A DNA stretch of 64,000 bases from CAIXSC01 sp046349915 (GTDB taxonomy: Bacteria; Planctomycetota; Planctomycetia; Pirellulales; Pirellulaceae). A program made the position numbers and the translations under genes. This document shows, one piece after another, positions 54,767 to 63,256 of the stretch; position 1 is the first letter of the stretch; every line of letters begins with the position of its first letter. A model generated the notes under the pieces. The model was not told where the DNA came from. It did no database searches and saw only the letters and a list, made by a program, of their open reading frames with translations. The DNA lies in contig JAXMBL010000003.1 of the NCBI GenBank assembly GCA_046349915.1, positions 1,488,001 through 1,552,000 of the forward strand. Direction: 5' to 3'.

Positions 54767-55546
54767 TCAAACTCCCGCCAAGAGCACCGGGCGATCGACT
54801 TGAGGTCGGACCTGGTTGGGGTTGATCTTGTCGAACTGAATCAGGCCGTCCCTAAGTCGCACGATCCGCTTCGTATGCTGCGCGACATCATCCTCGTGGG
54901 TGACCATGATGATCGTCTTGCCTCGATCGTTGAGTTGGGCGAAGAGATCGAGGATCTCCGCGGTCGTGCGCGAATCCAAATTTCCCGTCGGTTCGTCCGC
55001 CAGGATGAAATAAGGATCGTTCACCAGACTCCGAGCGATCGCCACTCGCTGTTGCTGACCACCTGACAATTGCGTGGGGCGATGACCTAGCCGTTCCCCC
55101 AATCCCACCATTTCCGCCAACTGGCGACAGCGTCGTTTGTCTTCGGCCGTCAGTCGCCCTTGATAGTAGAGCGGCACTTCGATGTTCTCGACCACGGTGA
55201 GTTGCTGGATCAAATTGTACGACTGAAAGACAAAGCCAATGCGAGTGGCCCGAATGCGAGACAGTTGATCGTCGTTCAGCTTGGCGACATCCTCGTCGCC
55301 CAAGTAGAGACTGCCTGACGTGGGGCGATCCAAACAGCCCAGCAGATTCAGCAAGGTGCTCTTGCCCGAGCCCGAGGGGCCCATGATCGACACGTAGTCA
55401 CCCTCAGGGACGGTCAGCGAAACGCCCCGGAGTGCTCGCACGGTCTCCCCTTTGAGCACATACTCTTTCTTCAGATTCTCGAGTCGACAGGCGATGCGAA
55501 CATCACGAGCTAACTCGGCGGAAACCGCGGAATTCAGCGTGTCCAC
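54767..55546 (-). CDS. ABC transporter ATPase of MacB/LolD type
   Basis: A GTG at 55546 has AGGAGG (55555-55560) eight bases upstream and follows the adaptor stop; an ATG further upstream would overlap that gene by 83 bases. The protein has 259 residues. Walker A is IMGPSGSGKSTLLNLLG, the Q-loop FVFQSYNLIQQLTVVEN, the signature LSGGQQQRVAIARSLVNDP, Walker B YFILADEPTGNLD and the H-loop IIMVTHEDDVAQHTKRIVRL. It is the nucleotide-binding subunit of the exporter with the permease next to it. Confidence 0.94.
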   Translation of the reverse strand: MDTLNSAVSAELARDVRIACRLENLKKEYVLKGETVRALRGVSLTVPEGDYVSIMGPSGSGKSTLLNLLGCLDRPTSGSLYLGDEDVAKLNDDQLSRIRATRIGFVFQSYNLIQQLTVVENIEVPLYYQGRLTAEDKRRCRQLAEMVGLGERLGHRPTQLSGGQQQRVAIARSLVNDPYFILADEPTGNLDSRTTAEILDLFAQLNDRGKTIIMVTHEDDVAQHTKRIVRLRDGLIQFDKINPNQVRPQVDRPVLLAGV

Positions 55547-55565
55547 GCGAGGGCCCTCCTGAGAA

Positions 55566-57533
55566 TCAGTTCCCACCGCCAGGTCCTCCTCCCGGACCGC
55601 CCCCGGGACCGCCGCCTTGCGCTCGGCGACGGGCCGCCGATGCGTCAAACTCGCCGCGGTCCACGACTCCGTCCCCGTTCGTGTCGTTTTGTTTGAATCG
55701 TTCTTGAAACTGTTCGGGCATCGAGCTCATTTCGCTGGCATCGATCTTGCCATCCGAGTTGGCATCTAGGCGAGCAAACATGGCGGCAGGATCGAAATTG
55801 CCGCGACCTCCGCCTCCTCCTGGTCCGCCTCCTCCTGGTCCACCTCCTCCTGGTCCACCTCCTCCTGGTCCACCTAGTCCTGGTCCCCCCGGCCCTCCAC
55901 TCGACGGCGGGCCGCCCCCAGGGCCATTAGCACTTGGCCCGCCAGCGGCGGCGTCATTGCCGGGCGTTTTCGTGGTTTGGGCGTTTTTCTGGGCGTTAGC
56001 ACCGTCGCCAGGAGGTATCGAGCCCGGCGGCAACTCGCTTTTGGGCGCGTCGACGATCTTTGGCAAGTTGACTTTCGCGACGAAGTTGCGATGGTCCATC
56101 ACCACCTGTTCGCCCTTCGCCACGCCACGCTTAATGCCTTCGCTGTTGGCCGTGAAATCGGTATCGTCCACCGTCACAAATTTGTCGTTGCTGGAGCCAA
56201 TCGTCAGTTCCCGAGGTTCGATCGCTCCTTCTCCGGCAGAGGCGCCGGTCTTAACCAGGCAATAAGTCTTTCCGCCATGTTCGAAGACTGCCTGCACGGG
56301 CAGTTGCGTCGCTTTCTCCCGCTGCTCGACGAAGATCCGGACTTCAGCAGTCAGGCCAGGACGGATGCCGGGCGGAGGATTCTCGATGCGAATGAATGTG
56401 GCATATTCCTTGACCTGCGAGCTGAACCAGCTACCGGGCTCGGCGTACTGATTGACCTTGGTGACTTGTCCTCGCACCGGTTCGTCGGAGGTGAACGCAT
56501 CGAGGCGAATGAGGACGGGCATGCCCGCCTTTACCAACGTCACTCGTGACTCGTTGATCTTCGCCTTAACCTGCATTTGGTTGGGATCGGGCAGGCGAAT
56601 CAGGACCTGGCCTTCTCGTACGTTCACGCCCGCTTCCACCACAAACTCGGAGGAACCGCCGCGGCTATTCGATACGTTTGCGTAGACAACCTGACCATCT
56701 GCCGGCGCCTTGATTTCACAGTTCTTGATCTGAGCAACGATATCATCGAGCTTCCGCTTTTCCAGATCCAGGCTGCTTTCCTCGGCTTTCCACTTTGCTT
56801 CGGACGTCGCGATGTCGCTGTCGAACTGCTTGAGGCTCTTGGCCAGCGTGAATTCCCTCAAGACTCGCAGGCGAGTCTGGGCGGCATCGAGTTCATTGCG
56901 AGCCTTATCGACGAGGAATTGTTCGCCTTCCACCTGAAGCGCCGTGATGATCCCCTTGGAAAGCAATCGCTGAGCCGACTCGATGGACAACTGGGCCGAG
57001 CGAAGATTTTGTTCAGCAACGAACACCTCGCCCAAAATCCGTTGTTCTTCTTGCTTGTATGTTCCTTCGATGTATTCCGTTCTCGCAATCTGCGCCGCTT
57101 CGTAGGTGTTGCGAGCCTGAATCACAATCGATTCGCTCGTGTTGCAGGTGATCAACTGCTGATCTCGCTCGCGTTCCAGCGCGGAGGCATCGAGTCGTGC
57201 GAGCAGATCGCCTTTCTTCACTTGAGTGCCTTCGGCGATCACCCACAGGATTTGCGTGCCCGAGGTGTTGCGAGACTTCACTTCGCAGCGCACTTCAATG
57301 TTGCTGGAGCTCTCGACCTCGCCTTGCTCCAAAACGATATGATCGAAGGGGCCTTCTTCGACGAGATGGACGAGCGGACCTGAGCCCGCGTCGGCCTCGC
57401 CGCGGATAAAGATCCACGCCATGCCGCCGACAATCGCGGCCACGACGAGCACGCCGAGCACGAGAATGGTCGTTGAACCCGCGCGACACGGAATCTGTTT
57501 CGATCGAGGAATCGCCGCGTGGCAAACCGCCAT
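55566..57533 (-). CDS. HlyD/MacA-like periplasmic adaptor with Gly-rich linker and EF-hands
   Basis: The start at 57533 has GGAGG nearby and begins MAVCHAAIPRSKQIP; an in-frame ATG at 57809 would overlap the preceding gene. The protein has 655 residues. A transmembrane anchor (TTILVLGVLVVAAIVGGMAWIFI) is followed by the lipoyl halves (VVEEGPFDHIVLEQGEVES..., APADGQVVYANVSNSRGG), a long coiled coil (about residues 130-260) and beta-barrel/MPD strands (IRIENPPPGIRPGLTAEVRIFVEQ). The C-terminal 130 residues are unusual: a Gly/Pro-rich linker then two EF-hand-like loops, DANSDGKIDASEM and DTNGDGVVDRGEF. It should bridge the ABC exporter to the TolC-like protein. Confidence 0.88.
   Translation of the reverse strand: MAVCHAAIPRSKQIPCRAGSTTILVLGVLVVAAIVGGMAWIFIRGEADAGSGPLVHLVEEGPFDHIVLEQGEVESSSNIEVRCEVKSRNTSGTQILWVIAEGTQVKKGDLLARLDASALERERDQQLITCNTSESIVIQARNTYEAAQIARTEYIEGTYKQEEQRILGEVFVAEQNLRSAQLSIESAQRLLSKGIITALQVEGEQFLVDKARNELDAAQTRLRVLREFTLAKSLKQFDSDIATSEAKWKAEESSLDLEKRKLDDIVAQIKNCEIKAPADGQVVYANVSNSRGGSSEFVVEAGVNVREGQVLIRLPDPNQMQVKAKINESRVTLVKAGMPVLIRLDAFTSDEPVRGQVTKVNQYAEPGSWFSSQVKEYATFIRIENPPPGIRPGLTAEVRIFVEQREKATQLPVQAVFEHGGKTYCLVKTGASAGEGAIEPRELTIGSSNDKFVTVDDTDFTANSEGIKRGVAKGEQVVMDHRNFVAKVNLPKIVDAPKSELPPGSIPPGDGANAQKNAQTTKTPGNDAAAGGPSANGPGGGPPSSGGPGGPGLGGPGGGGPGGGGPGGGGPGGGGGRGNFDPAAMFARLDANSDGKIDASEMSSMPEQFQERFKQNDTNGDGVVDRGEFDASAARRRAQGGGPGGGPGGGPGGGN
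55812..55890. repeat. 15-bp tandem repeat encoding a Gly-Pro linker
   Basis: The unit CCTCCTCCTGGTCCA repeats about five times with small changes, in the minus-strand frame giving GGPGG-type codons of the adaptor linker. Confidence 0.8.
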
Positions 57534-57805
57534 ATCGCACCTCCCGCCCGGTGATGAAAATCGTATCGCGACCTGAATCCAGCGGATTATAGCCGCGAGA
57601 AACCGCGGAGTCACCCGCCGCGACTTCTCCCCGAACAAGCGTTCGTTGAACGGGTTACGGCAATCTTCGCGCGCGGCGACCCGGATATTGAACCATGTGT
57701 CGCGGCGAAAGTTGCGGTGGTCGGAACGGGAAACACGACTCTTTTCAACAATTCTCGGTGAATGGTCGCAACAACCTCGGGCTTTGAATGCCACGCCAAC
57801 GAGGT
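57534..57805. other. Gap between TolC-like and adaptor genes
   Basis: The 272 bases between the TolC-like stop and the adaptor start hold no recognisable gene, repeat or terminator. A separate promoter for the adaptor and ABC genes could sit here, but no convincing -10/-35 pair was found. Confidence 0.4.
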
Positions 57806-60709
57806 TCACTCGGGTACTTCGTCGACGACTGGCGGGAGGATTCGTGGGGCGTTGGCGTCATCCGATGAGTCGTCGCCGTTGACCCCAGGTCCTACGGTTT
57901 CTCCATCCGTCCAAGTTTCCCAAGCGTCGACCGGATCGTAATTGATCATGCCTTGCACGCGTTCCAAGTGATCGGGACCGATCGCTTCCGGATCAATCCA
58001 AATCCCTTCGTCGTCCAGCAACATGGTGCCCAGATCGAGGTCCAGCGTGCGGCGGGACGATTCGTAGTTCACCCAGATGCTGAGGAAGTTGTTTTGGGCG
58101 TTCAACAAGTCGGACAACGCCGATACCGTGTCGCGGGCGGCCGTGTCGCCGCCCGATTGCGTCAACTGCAGCAACTCGTTGTTGTAGTTGTTCTGGCGTG
58201 CGGCGACCGAGACGGCGAGTCGTTGGAGTTCGAAGTTCAGTCGGAAGGTCTGCATCGTGCGGAGCGTCTGGCGGAGGCTGCGAGAGATTTCGTCCAAGCC
58301 CGCATAGAAGCTGCGTTTCGACTGTTGATACTCGATGAGCGTTTGTCGGTACGTGTTGCGTTCCGACAGCCGCACGATTGGCGCGTCGAATCGCAACCCC
58401 GCACGGATCTGACCCGAATTCGCCGTGCTGGGAATTCGTCCCTCGTTCAAATCGGATGTGACGTCGCCGGAGAAGACGAGGTCGAGCGAGCTCTCCAGAT
58501 TGTCGGCGTTGAATTCGATCAGTCGCCATTGGTCGACCAGCGAAGCACGGGCGTTCATCAGGTCGAGGCGATAGCGGTGAGCAATCTCGACGGCGGATCG
58601 CCACTCCAGTTCGATTGGCGTGAGCGTCACGCTCTCCGAACGGATGCGAGCTTGCAGCAATTCAAGATCCAGAATGTCACGCTTGAGCGAGTCGAACTCC
58701 TCGTTGACATCGGCCAACAGCTCGACCGCCAATTGCCCACGTTCCAGGGGCGATAACCCCAGGCTCGCACGATCCAACTCGCCGATGCGTTGCTGAAACC
58801 GCCGTAATTTCTCTTCTGTCTGCTGCAAGCTGTCTCGCAGTCGAGCGTAGTGCGATTCGAGTTCGTCGAGTATTTGGTCGACGCGTTCGGGCGAGAAGAT
58901 TTCGGTGACTGCGTCCGCCCGCACCGCGCCGCTGCGAGCCGCTTCCGCCTTTTTCGTCAGCGGCAGGGGGAGCAGTTCGCACGGATCGCTGCGTAAACGC
59001 TGTTCATTAAATTCACGCTCTAAACGAGCCAGTTGCTCTTTGCGTTGGGGAACGTTGCGTCGCAGTTTTTCGAGATCGGCCTCGACTTGCGGCAAGTGCT
59101 TTGCTTCGAGGCGGTCGGGCACCTCCAACACTCGCACCGTTTGCTGCTGCAAAGTACGCAGTCGCGACGTCAGGAGCGGCGTTTCATCGAGAATATGGAC
59201 GATCTCGATCTTGCCGCCCTTTTCGATCTGCAGATCGCGAACGAGTTGAACGACGCCGAGCAGGGTCTGGCCCACTTCGCGCCGCAGATCACGAAAATCT
59301 TGCCGCTCTTGCTCAATGGCATCCTCGATCAGATAAAAATCCCTCAGCATCGGATCGACGATCTCGACGCAGACATCCGGTGGGAGGCCCAGGTTGACTT
59401 TGAAGCTGTCGAGCTGTCCCTCGAAGTTGTTCAAGTTGTTGATTAGCTGAGCTTCGGCGACGACGAGCGCTTGTTGAGATTGTTCGACTTGGAGCGCGAG
59501 TCGCGTGATTTTCGTGTTCTGCGACACGCCCGCCACTCCCAAGGGCTTGCGTCGCTCTTCCGTCAGCTGTTCGCGCAGTTGTTCGAGGTTGTCGCGCAGC
59601 AGCTTGATGTTGATTTCCTGGTTGCGAATCTGCATCTGTTGCTGCAGTAGCCCCATGAATCCACCCACCTGACCAGCGCCCGCGCCCTGCGCGTTGCCGC
59701 CTCCGGCGGTCACATTCAAGCGTCCGAAGCCAGAACTCCCGAGGCCGCTAAAGCCGTCGAGACCCGAACCGCCAAGAACACCGCCCCGTCGAGTAGGCCC
59801 GGTGTTGGCCGACGAACGGCCGGTCATCACATCGACGTAGAATGTCTGTTGGTAACGTTGCATGGCGCGTACGTTGGCAAGCAGCGAGCGTTCCGAGACA
59901 GTGAGGCGTTCGAGGATGCGATCCTTGCCCGCCGCTCGCAGGAGCGGCTGAACCAAGCTGAAGTCGAGTAGCGTGACGGAGGTGTCGCTGCCGGAGAAAT
60001 TGAAGACGAGTGTGTTGGCGAAATTCACGACCAAATCAGCGCCCGTCGCGAACGAGCGTCGCATCGAGAGGCCTCGTGAACCTCCCGCGCTCACTTCCGC
60101 GCCGCTTATTGGACGGCCGCTATTGAATGTGTTCGCGGTCAGAACGTTGCCGCCCCTGTTTCCGCGAACAAAGTAGTCGGTCTGATAGCCCGCGAAGAAC
60201 TGCGTGTCAAAGCGGAAGCGTTCGAAGCTCACGTCCAACGCGGACAGGTAGAGTTCTTCGACCTCTTGCTGATAAGGGCGGGAGTGCAGTCGCGCGAGTC
60301 GCAAGGCCGTGGTCGCGTCGAGCCGTAGAACACCGCGTTCATCGAGTGGCAAGAAGTCTCGCCACATGGGGTTCTCAGGATTCGGCTCCGTCCCCGAGTA
60401 ATACCAGCCAGGATAACCCTTCTTGCCGTCCACCTCCTGCATGTAGGCATGCGAGTAGGGATCGTCCTTGGGCATCGGCGGGGTATCCGCGGCGAAGGGA
60501 TCGAACATGCGGGAGCGGGGATCGACGAATACGCTGTAATCCTTGAGCGCCCAATGGTCGCTGGTGAGTTTCTCCTGGATCAATGCGTGTGCGTCGGCGT
60601 CGGCTTGCCGCCGATAATGAGCGCGGTTACATCCCAGTAAGCAGGCCGCGGCGATGGCCGCCGCCAGGAGGTGGAGTCCCCACAGCAATCGACTTTCGCG
60701 TGTGGCCAT
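57806..60709 (-). CDS. Oversized TolC-family outer membrane efflux lipoprotein
   Basis: The protein has 967 residues, about twice the length of TolC. The N-terminus LLAAAIAAACLLGCNRA holds a lipobox with Cys as the probable lipidation site. TolC-like repeat halves are recognisable: TTALRLARLHSRPYQQEVEELYLSALDV with the VYLA-type aromatic strand, and in the second half RSAVEIAHRYRLDLMNARASLVDQWRLIEFN with AELNLQ-like YRQTLIEYQQSKRSFYAGLDEISRSLRQTLRTM. A Gly-rich insertion near residues 310-365 and a long coiled-coil region (about 370-700) lengthen the periplasmic barrel. It likely forms the outer membrane exit for the adaptor/ABC genes downstream. Its ATG overlaps the regulator stop (TGATG). 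Confidence 0.88.
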   Translation of the reverse strand: MATRESRLLWGLHLLAAAIAAACLLGCNRAHYRRQADADAHALIQEKLTSDHWALKDYSVFVDPRSRMFDPFAADTPPMPKDDPYSHAYMQEVDGKKGYPGWYYSGTEPNPENPMWRDFLPLDERGVLRLDATTALRLARLHSRPYQQEVEELYLSALDVSFERFRFDTQFFAGYQTDYFVRGNRGGNVLTANTFNSGRPISGAEVSAGGSRGLSMRRSFATGADLVVNFANTLVFNFSGSDTSVTLLDFSLVQPLLRAAGKDRILERLTVSERSLLANVRAMQRYQQTFYVDVMTGRSSANTGPTRRGGVLGGSGLDGFSGLGSSGFGRLNVTAGGGNAQGAGAGQVGGFMGLLQQQMQIRNQEINIKLLRDNLEQLREQLTEERRKPLGVAGVSQNTKITRLALQVEQSQQALVVAEAQLINNLNNFEGQLDSFKVNLGLPPDVCVEIVDPMLRDFYLIEDAIEQERQDFRDLRREVGQTLLGVVQLVRDLQIEKGGKIEIVHILDETPLLTSRLRTLQQQTVRVLEVPDRLEAKHLPQVEADLEKLRRNVPQRKEQLARLEREFNEQRLRSDPCELLPLPLTKKAEAARSGAVRADAVTEIFSPERVDQILDELESHYARLRDSLQQTEEKLRRFQQRIGELDRASLGLSPLERGQLAVELLADVNEEFDSLKRDILDLELLQARIRSESVTLTPIELEWRSAVEIAHRYRLDLMNARASLVDQWRLIEFNADNLESSLDLVFSGDVTSDLNEGRIPSTANSGQIRAGLRFDAPIVRLSERNTYRQTLIEYQQSKRSFYAGLDEISRSLRQTLRTMQTFRLNFELQRLAVSVAARQNNYNNELLQLTQSGGDTAARDTVSALSDLLNAQNNFLSIWVNYESSRRTLDLDLGTMLLDDEGIWIDPEAIGPDHLERVQGMINYDPVDAWETWTDGETVGPGVNGDDSSDDANAPRILPPVVDEVPE

Positions 60710-61269
60710 CAGGCGGCTCCTCGGATCGTGCTTGCCGGTGTTGTGGATCGTTTGGGTTCGGGAATTCGTAGGCGACGCGTTCCCCGGGAATCGGAAACCA
60801 CGGCGAGTCGCTGCAAGAGGTGAATGCCCGCGCTAAGCTCCTGTCCCGTGGCCTGGCTGTCCCAGGCCTGGGCTGCCAGCGTGAGCGCTTGCAGCACGTC
60901 ATGCAGTGCCGCGTCTCCGCGAGCTGTCAGCTCAATGGGCTGAGGCACCTCGTCGTCGGGGATCAAGCGAAAAGCAATCAAACCGCGGTCGCGCAGGTCG
61001 TAGAGCGTGGCGCTAAGTTGTCCGCTGGTTAGTCCCAAGGGTCCCGCCAGGTCTGATTCGCGATGTTTGTCCGGTGTTTCTTGCGCGAAAGTCCAGAGCA
61101 GCAGGGTCTCCGCGTCGCTGAGGTGCCAACTCGTTCCCACCTGTGCAAGCAATTGCCGGGCGCGACGGCCAGCGGCCATGGAGGCCTGAATGAACCGAAT
61201 CCAGCGCTCGCCCAGGGGCTCGCGCCCACTTGGATCTCTCCCTGATTCGCTGCCTGGGGAAGTCGACAT
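60709..61269 (-). CDS. MarR-like winged-helix regulator of the efflux operon
   Basis: The protein has 186 residues, with AGGAG ahead of the ATG. The middle (WHLSDAETLLLWTFAQETPDKHRESDLAGPLGLTSGQLSATLYDLRDRGLIAFRLI) follows the MarR pattern of two helices, recognition helix (TSGQLSATLYDLRDRGLI) and beta-wing (PQPIELTARGDAAL). It is the first gene of the efflux operon and its stop overlaps the TolC-like start. MarR proteins usually repress neighbouring efflux genes until a small ligand binds; that it does so here is inferred from position. The C-terminal 30 residues are Arg/Pro-rich and of unknown role. Confidence 0.8.
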   Translation of the reverse strand: MSTSPGSESGRDPSGREPLGERWIRFIQASMAAGRRARQLLAQVGTSWHLSDAETLLLWTFAQETPDKHRESDLAGPLGLTSGQLSATLYDLRDRGLIAFRLIPDDEVPQPIELTARGDAALHDVLQALTLAAQAWDSQATGQELSAGIHLLQRLAVVSDSRGTRRLRIPEPKRSTTPASTIRGAA

Positions 61270-61703
61270 GCCTGCTCCTCGCCTGGGGACTCAACCGCCT
61301 CCAACCCAACCAAAAACCTCAGAAGGGGCTGGGGGAAGGGGCGTCGCATGAGACGCCGTCAATGAGTCTTCGGGCCGGGAAACAGGTGGACTTTAACGAC
61401 TTTTCGGGCTGTAACGCCTAGGGGGACCTCTCCTGCGGCGCAAAGTCACTGGATTATGAAGATTGTGACGGCCGCCTTCATCGCTGAAATCGCACTAAAC
61501 GTCGTCTTAGACCGGCCGATTGCCCGCGATTTCTTGACGCTCCATTTAGCCCAGCTTACCATTAAGCCGAAAGGTACTTGGGGTGGCGCCTTGTCGTCGC
61601 AACGCACGGGCTGTCATTCCCTGAACCGACCACCCGGGTCTCGCTGACTTCCAGCCGCCTTGAGGTCGAGGACGAGCCACGTTTTCACTTACCGAGCTAA
61701 CGC
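61270..61703. other. Divergent intergenic region without recognised gene
   Basis: In these 434 bases I see one short hairpin, GGCGTC (61340-61345) with GACGCC (61352-61357), without a T-run. A 63-codon frame from 61456 lacks a ribosome site and any recognisable motif, so it is not called. The region separates the minus-strand efflux operon from the plus-strand gene at 61704 and probably holds both promoters. Confidence 0.5.
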
Positions 61704-63122
61704 ATGAACACCGCCCTCATCTTGGCGATCCTCATCACCCTGTTTTTCCTGGTGATGCTGGGGCTCGGCTATAAGTCTTGGAAGTGGTTCCACATGGTAT
61801 TCGCCTTTCTGGCGTTCGCCTCGACGCTGCCCGTCGCCGCCTACACGGCCATGAGCCTCAAGACGCGAGCCGAGTGGTCCAAGCTGGGAGCGACTCTCGA
61901 GAAGCAAGTTTCCGAGAAAGAAGTGGCTTCCCGCACTTTGCGTGACGGCGACCCCGATGTCGCCAATCCCGACCCGCTCACCTATCTCAGCGGCGCTCAG
62001 GGGGAAGTCTATCGCATCCTGATCAATCGGGGGCGCGTCTGGCGACAGTGCACATTGACGAACATCAACGTGCAGGCGAGCACTCTGAAGTTCAACACGC
62101 AGCAACCGCCTCCCGCCGAACAAGGGCCTAATCGCTTGGAAACCAAGGCGGTGTTGTACTTGTTCAAGGATGTGACGTTGCAGAACGTATTTACGGGCGA
62201 GCCGAGGTCGGTGCCCGCGGTCTACGTGGGTGAATTCCAGGTCACGGAAGTCACCGACTCGGAAGTCACCATCGCCCCGACTCTGCCGCTCGATCCGCAG
62301 CAGGCGTCGCATCTGGCGCCTGGCGGCGAGACACGTTGGACGCTTTACGAAAAAATGCCCACCGATTCGCCCGAGGCCTTCGCGGGTCTGACGGAGCAGC
62401 AGGTGCGAGCGTTGATTCCCAACGTGCTCCAAATCGATCCCCAGCGGCATGAGCAGTTGGTCCAAACCTACCTGCGGGAAGGAAATGAGCCGCTCGAGGC
62501 CGATCCCCCCGCGCGTCGCTGGATGGAAATTGAGTTCCTGGCGGAGCATACCGAGGTAGTCGATAGCACGACCACTCAAGTCGATCGTGATTCGCGTTAT
62601 TTCGACGACCAAGGCCGAGCTTTGCCGCCGGGATTGCGAGCGGGCGGGCCAGTCAAGTTTGTTAAGCAGCAGAAGGCGATCTTCCCGCTGGCTCGCGCCG
62701 AAGAACTGATCGCCGCCGGGACTTGTCGCAAAGTACGAGACGTTTATCGCCGGGAGTTGAAGGACTATGCGACGAATTTTCACGAGATCGCCGTGCGCAT
62801 GGCGTATCTCGGGGACCGGATCGGCGAAGTGACTCGTCAGACCGCAATTCTCGTCGAAGCCCAAAAGAAGGCTCAGGCCCAAATCGACTATCGTACGCAA
62901 GAAAAGGCGAAACTCGAGCAGGATCTCGCCAAAGTCCAGGCGGAAGTCAATGCCATCAACGGATATGCGGCTCAGTTAGTGGCGGCCGTGAATGCGACGC
63001 GGTCCCGTGCCAACGAGCTGTTCCGCGGCAATCTTTCGCTGGCCGAACAACTAGCTGCTCTACAACGCCAAATGACCGATGAGATCAATCGTCGCAATAC
63101 GACGCCGACGTCAACCCGCTAA
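61704..63122 (+). CDS. Unknown membrane protein with C-terminal coiled coil
   Basis: The protein has 472 residues. Two hydrophobic segments lie near the start: LILAILITLFFLVMLGLGYKSW (5-25) and WFHMVFAFLAFASTLPVAAYTAM (30-55). The middle is a mixed beta region (VYVGEFQVTEVTDSEVTIAPTLPLDPQQ). The C-terminal 110 residues (RIGEVTRQTAILVEAQKKAQAQIDYRTQEKAKLEQDLAKVQAEVNAINGYAAQL) are a coiled coil. This looks like a planctomycete-specific membrane protein of unknown function. It ends 134 bases before purA with the same direction; no clear terminator lies between. Confidence 0.75.
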   Translation: MNTALILAILITLFFLVMLGLGYKSWKWFHMVFAFLAFASTLPVAAYTAMSLKTRAEWSKLGATLEKQVSEKEVASRTLRDGDPDVANPDPLTYLSGAQGEVYRILINRGRVWRQCTLTNINVQASTLKFNTQQPPPAEQGPNRLETKAVLYLFKDVTLQNVFTGEPRSVPAVYVGEFQVTEVTDSEVTIAPTLPLDPQQASHLAPGGETRWTLYEKMPTDSPEAFAGLTEQQVRALIPNVLQIDPQRHEQLVQTYLREGNEPLEADPPARRWMEIEFLAEHTEVVDSTTTQVDRDSRYFDDQGRALPPGLRAGGPVKFVKQQKAIFPLARAEELIAAGTCRKVRDVYRRELKDYATNFHEIAVRMAYLGDRIGEVTRQTAILVEAQKKAQAQIDYRTQEKAKLEQDLAKVQAEVNAINGYAAQLVAAVNATRSRANELFRGNLSLAEQLAALQRQMTDEINRRNTTPTSTR

Positions 63123-63256
63123 CGGGGAGAGGTCGTTCGCCGGAATCGGGGTGATCTCTCGTCCAAGAACGGCTGTTGATCCTTGACCACGACGCGGGCG
63201 GCTACTTAGACTGCCCCTCTTGCCGTCGTCTGTTTTCGTTATTGAGGAGTCAGCCG

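Noticed and set aside
61456..61647. Possible 63-codon gene upstream of 61704
   Set aside because: No ribosome site, no motif, and unlikely composition; could equally be chance in a 434-base gap.
61689..62900. A 403-codon minus-strand frame opposite the coiled-coil membrane protein
   Set aside because: The plus-strand product has membrane helices and a coiled coil, and the minus-strand product is Arg/His/Leu-rich with no motif.
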